DNA of 64,000 nucleotides, taken from contig JAANYP010007621.1 in the NCBI GenBank assembly GCA_020465985.1, positions 190,130 to 254,129 on the forward strand, given 5' to 3'. The translations under genes were made by a program, and so were the position numbers. The DNA is from Centrapalus pauciflorus. Taxonomy: Eukaryota; Streptophyta; Magnoliopsida; Asterales; Asteraceae. The notes beneath the pieces were generated by a model. The model ran no database searches, had not been told where the DNA came from, and saw only the letters and a program-made list of their open reading frames with translations. The number at the start of each line of letters is the position of its first letter. Position 1 is the first letter of the stretch. Below are positions 60,999 to 64,000 of the stretch, one piece after another.

Positions 60999-61718
60999 GA
61001 ATAAGGTTCCCCTGCGTATCAAGGAAAATCTCGCGTATCCAACGTACCCCACATAGGGATCATTCACATTACTTAATTAACCATTCACATTACTTATTTG
61101 ACCACTCACATTACTTAATCGATCATTCACATTACTTATTTGATCATTCACAACACTTATTTGATCATTCACAACACTTATTTTATCATTCACAAGAATT
61201 ATTTGCCAATTTATACTTTTTCTACACTTATTTGATCATTCACAACACTTATTTGACCATTCACCATTCTTCAACACTTATTTAATCATTCACAACATTT
61301 ATTTGACCATTTACATTACTTAATTGACCATTCATAACACTTATCTAATCATTTACAACACTTATTTGATCATATACAACACTTATTTGACCATTCACAA
61401 TTCTACAACACTTATTTGATAATTCACAACACTTATTTGACCATTCACATTACTTAATTGATCATTCAGAATACTAATTTAATTATTCACATGAATTATT
61501 TGACTATTCACAGTATTCATTTTATCATTCACAATAATTATTTGACTATTTACACTTCTTCTACAATTATTTAATCATTCACAACACTTATTTGATCATT
61601 CATAATAATTATTTGACCATTCACACTTTTTCTACACTTATTATGAACGGTCAAATAATTCATGTGAATGATCAAATAAGTGTTGTGAATGATCAAATAA
61701 GGGTAAAATAATTTTGAT

Positions 61719-61983
61719 AGATGGAAGTCTTCTTTCGTTTCTTGACAGTGAAGTAAGACCAAGCTCATGAGCTTATTATCTCAGGTCGGAACAAGTTGAT
61801 AGGATCCCCTTTTTACGTCCCCATGCCCCCTGTGTGGCGACATGGGGGCGAAAAAAGGAAAGAGAGGGATGGGGTTTCTCTCGCTTTTGGCATAGTGGGC
61901 CCCCAGTGGGGGGCTCGCACGACGGGCTATTAGCTCAGTGGTAGAGCGCGCCCCTGATAATTGCGTCGTTGTGCCTGGGCTGT
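61719..61983 (+). other. Nuclear plastid DNA insert (rrn16-trnI spacer)
   Basis: About 265 bp unlike its surroundings: TTCTTGACAGTGAAGTAAGA, CATGAGCTTATTATCTCAGG, CATGGGGGCGAAAAAAGGAA and GGGCTATTAGCTCAGTGG. I recognise this as the plastid inverted-repeat spacer downstream of the 16S rRNA gene, running into trnI-GAU. It is flanked directly by minisatellite units on both sides and is absent from copy 1 of the host element. A nuclear transfer (NUPT) is the simplest reading. Confidence 0.9.
61924..61960 (+). pseudogene. trnI-GAU: 5' exon of plastid trnI-GAU, truncated
   Basis: The 37-nt 5' exon GGGCTATTAGCTCAGTGG...CCCCTGATAA carries the GAT anticodon. Only ~23 bp of the group II intron follow before the minisatellite resumes, and there is no 3' exon, so no tRNA can form. 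Confidence 0.88.
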
Positions 61984-62849
61984 ATGGTTAAATAAGTGTT
62001 GTGAATGATCAAATAAGTGTAGAATAAGTGTCAATGGTCAAATAATTCATGTGAATGATCAAATAAGTTTTGTGAATGATCAAATAATTACTGTAAGTGG
62101 TCAAATAATTCTTGTGAATGATCAAATAAGTGTTAAGAATGATCAAATAAGTGTAGAAAAATTATGAATGGTCAAATAAGTGTTGTGAATGATCAAATAC
62201 GTGTAGAAGAAGTGTGAATGGTCAGATATTTCTTGTGAATGATCAAATAAGTGTTGTAAATGATCAAATAAGTGTAGAACAAATGTAAATAGTCAAATAA
62301 TTATTGTGAATCATCAAATAAATACTATGAATGGTCTAAAAATTCTTGTGAATGATAAAATAAGTGTTGTGCATGATCAAATCACTACTATGAATGGTTA
62401 AATAATTCTTGTGAATGATCAAATAAGTGTTGATGAATTGTGAATGGTATAAGTGTTGTGAATGATAAAATAAGTGTAGAAGAATTGTAAATAGTTAAAT
62501 AATTATTGTGAATGATCAAATAAGTGATGTGAATGATCAAATAAGTGTTGTGAATGATTAATTAAGTAATGTGAATGATCAATTAAGTAATGTGAATGAT
62601 CATTTAAGTAACGTGAATGATCAATTAAGTAATGTGAATGATCAATTAAGTAATGTGAATGATCATTTTATAAAGTGTTGTGAATGGCCGCTGTAATTAC
62701 GAAAATACCTTTCCAGCTAAAAAAGAGGGACACGCATGAACTTTTCAACTTTTGATCACAACCTTTGTTTTTTTTTTTTTAAATCTTGTGGCTTTGGAAG
62801 GATACCTTTGGTACATTCATTCTCATGGATACTTTTTTGAACCCGTATA

Positions 62850-62851
62850 TG

Positions 62852-62931
<80 letters not shown>
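62850..62931. repeat. (TA)n tract
   Basis: TA tract after the palindrome element. Confidence 0.95.

Positions 62932-64000
<1,069 letters not shown>

Larger units (their letters stand above)
61005..62844. mobile_element. Giant minisatellite palindrome element, copy 2 (holds plastid DNA)
   Basis: Starts GGTTCCCCTGCGTATC and ends GGATACTTTTTTGAACCC. The left arm (~61060-61640) is made of TTATTTGATCATTCACAACA units, the right arm (~61650-62680) of the complementary TGTGAATGATCAAATAAGTG units, turning at ~61640 (CTACACTTATTATGAACGG). The unique end after the arms (TACGAAAATACC, CAACTTTTGATCACA) matches copy 1. A plastid fragment sits ~80 bp past the turning point. Confidence 0.82.

Noticed and set aside
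61924..61960. A functional tRNA-Ile gene
   Set aside because: Only the plastid 5' exon and ~23 bp of intron are present; there is no 3' exon or T arm, and minisatellite follows directly.

Overview
The window is plant nuclear DNA, almost certainly from a eudicot (perhaps Asteraceae, which I cannot prove). I find no intact host gene. It is a repeat-dense block of nested transposable elements. Evidence: chromodomain-bearing Ty3/Gypsy elements with initiator-Met-tRNA primer sites, a CACTA element with intron-containing transposase remnants, hAT, PIF/Harbinger, Mutator-like and Helitron pieces, SINEs, a plastid DNA insert, and long (TA)n tracts.

Layout. 1-4429: minus-strand Ty3/Gypsy element (gag-protease frame open to the window edge, primer site, 2.6-kb LTR), inserted into a plus-strand LTR (4430-5300) that abuts a minus-strand chromovirus-type LTR (5301-6889). 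6890-9120: AT-rich DNA with a ~0.7-kb direct duplication, a SINE and a (TA)n tract. 9048-35315: a four-level nest. A SINE is split by a hAT element (9120-35231, TSD GGTGGAGG), which is split by a 25-kb CACTA element (9696-35139, TSD TAC), which holds a young Ty3/Gypsy element (25201-33350, TSD CTTCG). The CACTA also carries subterminal repeats, a minus-strand accessory gene, an F-box gene fragment, a 4-kb minisatellite, a long degenerate ORF and a decayed TNP2-type transposase that is itself hit by a hAT MITE.

35587-40480: small DNA transposons with clear target duplications (CACTA MITE, foldbacks, PIF-type MITE, two Mutator-like elements, one of them nested in a hAT element). 41560-63660: a chain of non-autonomous elements separated by (TA)n tracts. 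At least eight sequence groups occur, and most share a GGTTC core just inside their ends, recalling microsatellite-targeting elements such as rice Micron. One group is a giant palindrome of minisatellite arms; one copy contains an intact Ty3/Gypsy element (44832-53112, open 1532-codon gag-pol), the other a plastid rrn16-trnI fragment.

Functionally, only the Ty3/Gypsy element at 44832-53112 looks capable of autonomous movement. The CACTA genes carry several stops and frameshifts. Most in-frame stops are explainable as C-to-T changes at Gln or Arg codons, as expected for methylated, silenced DNA.
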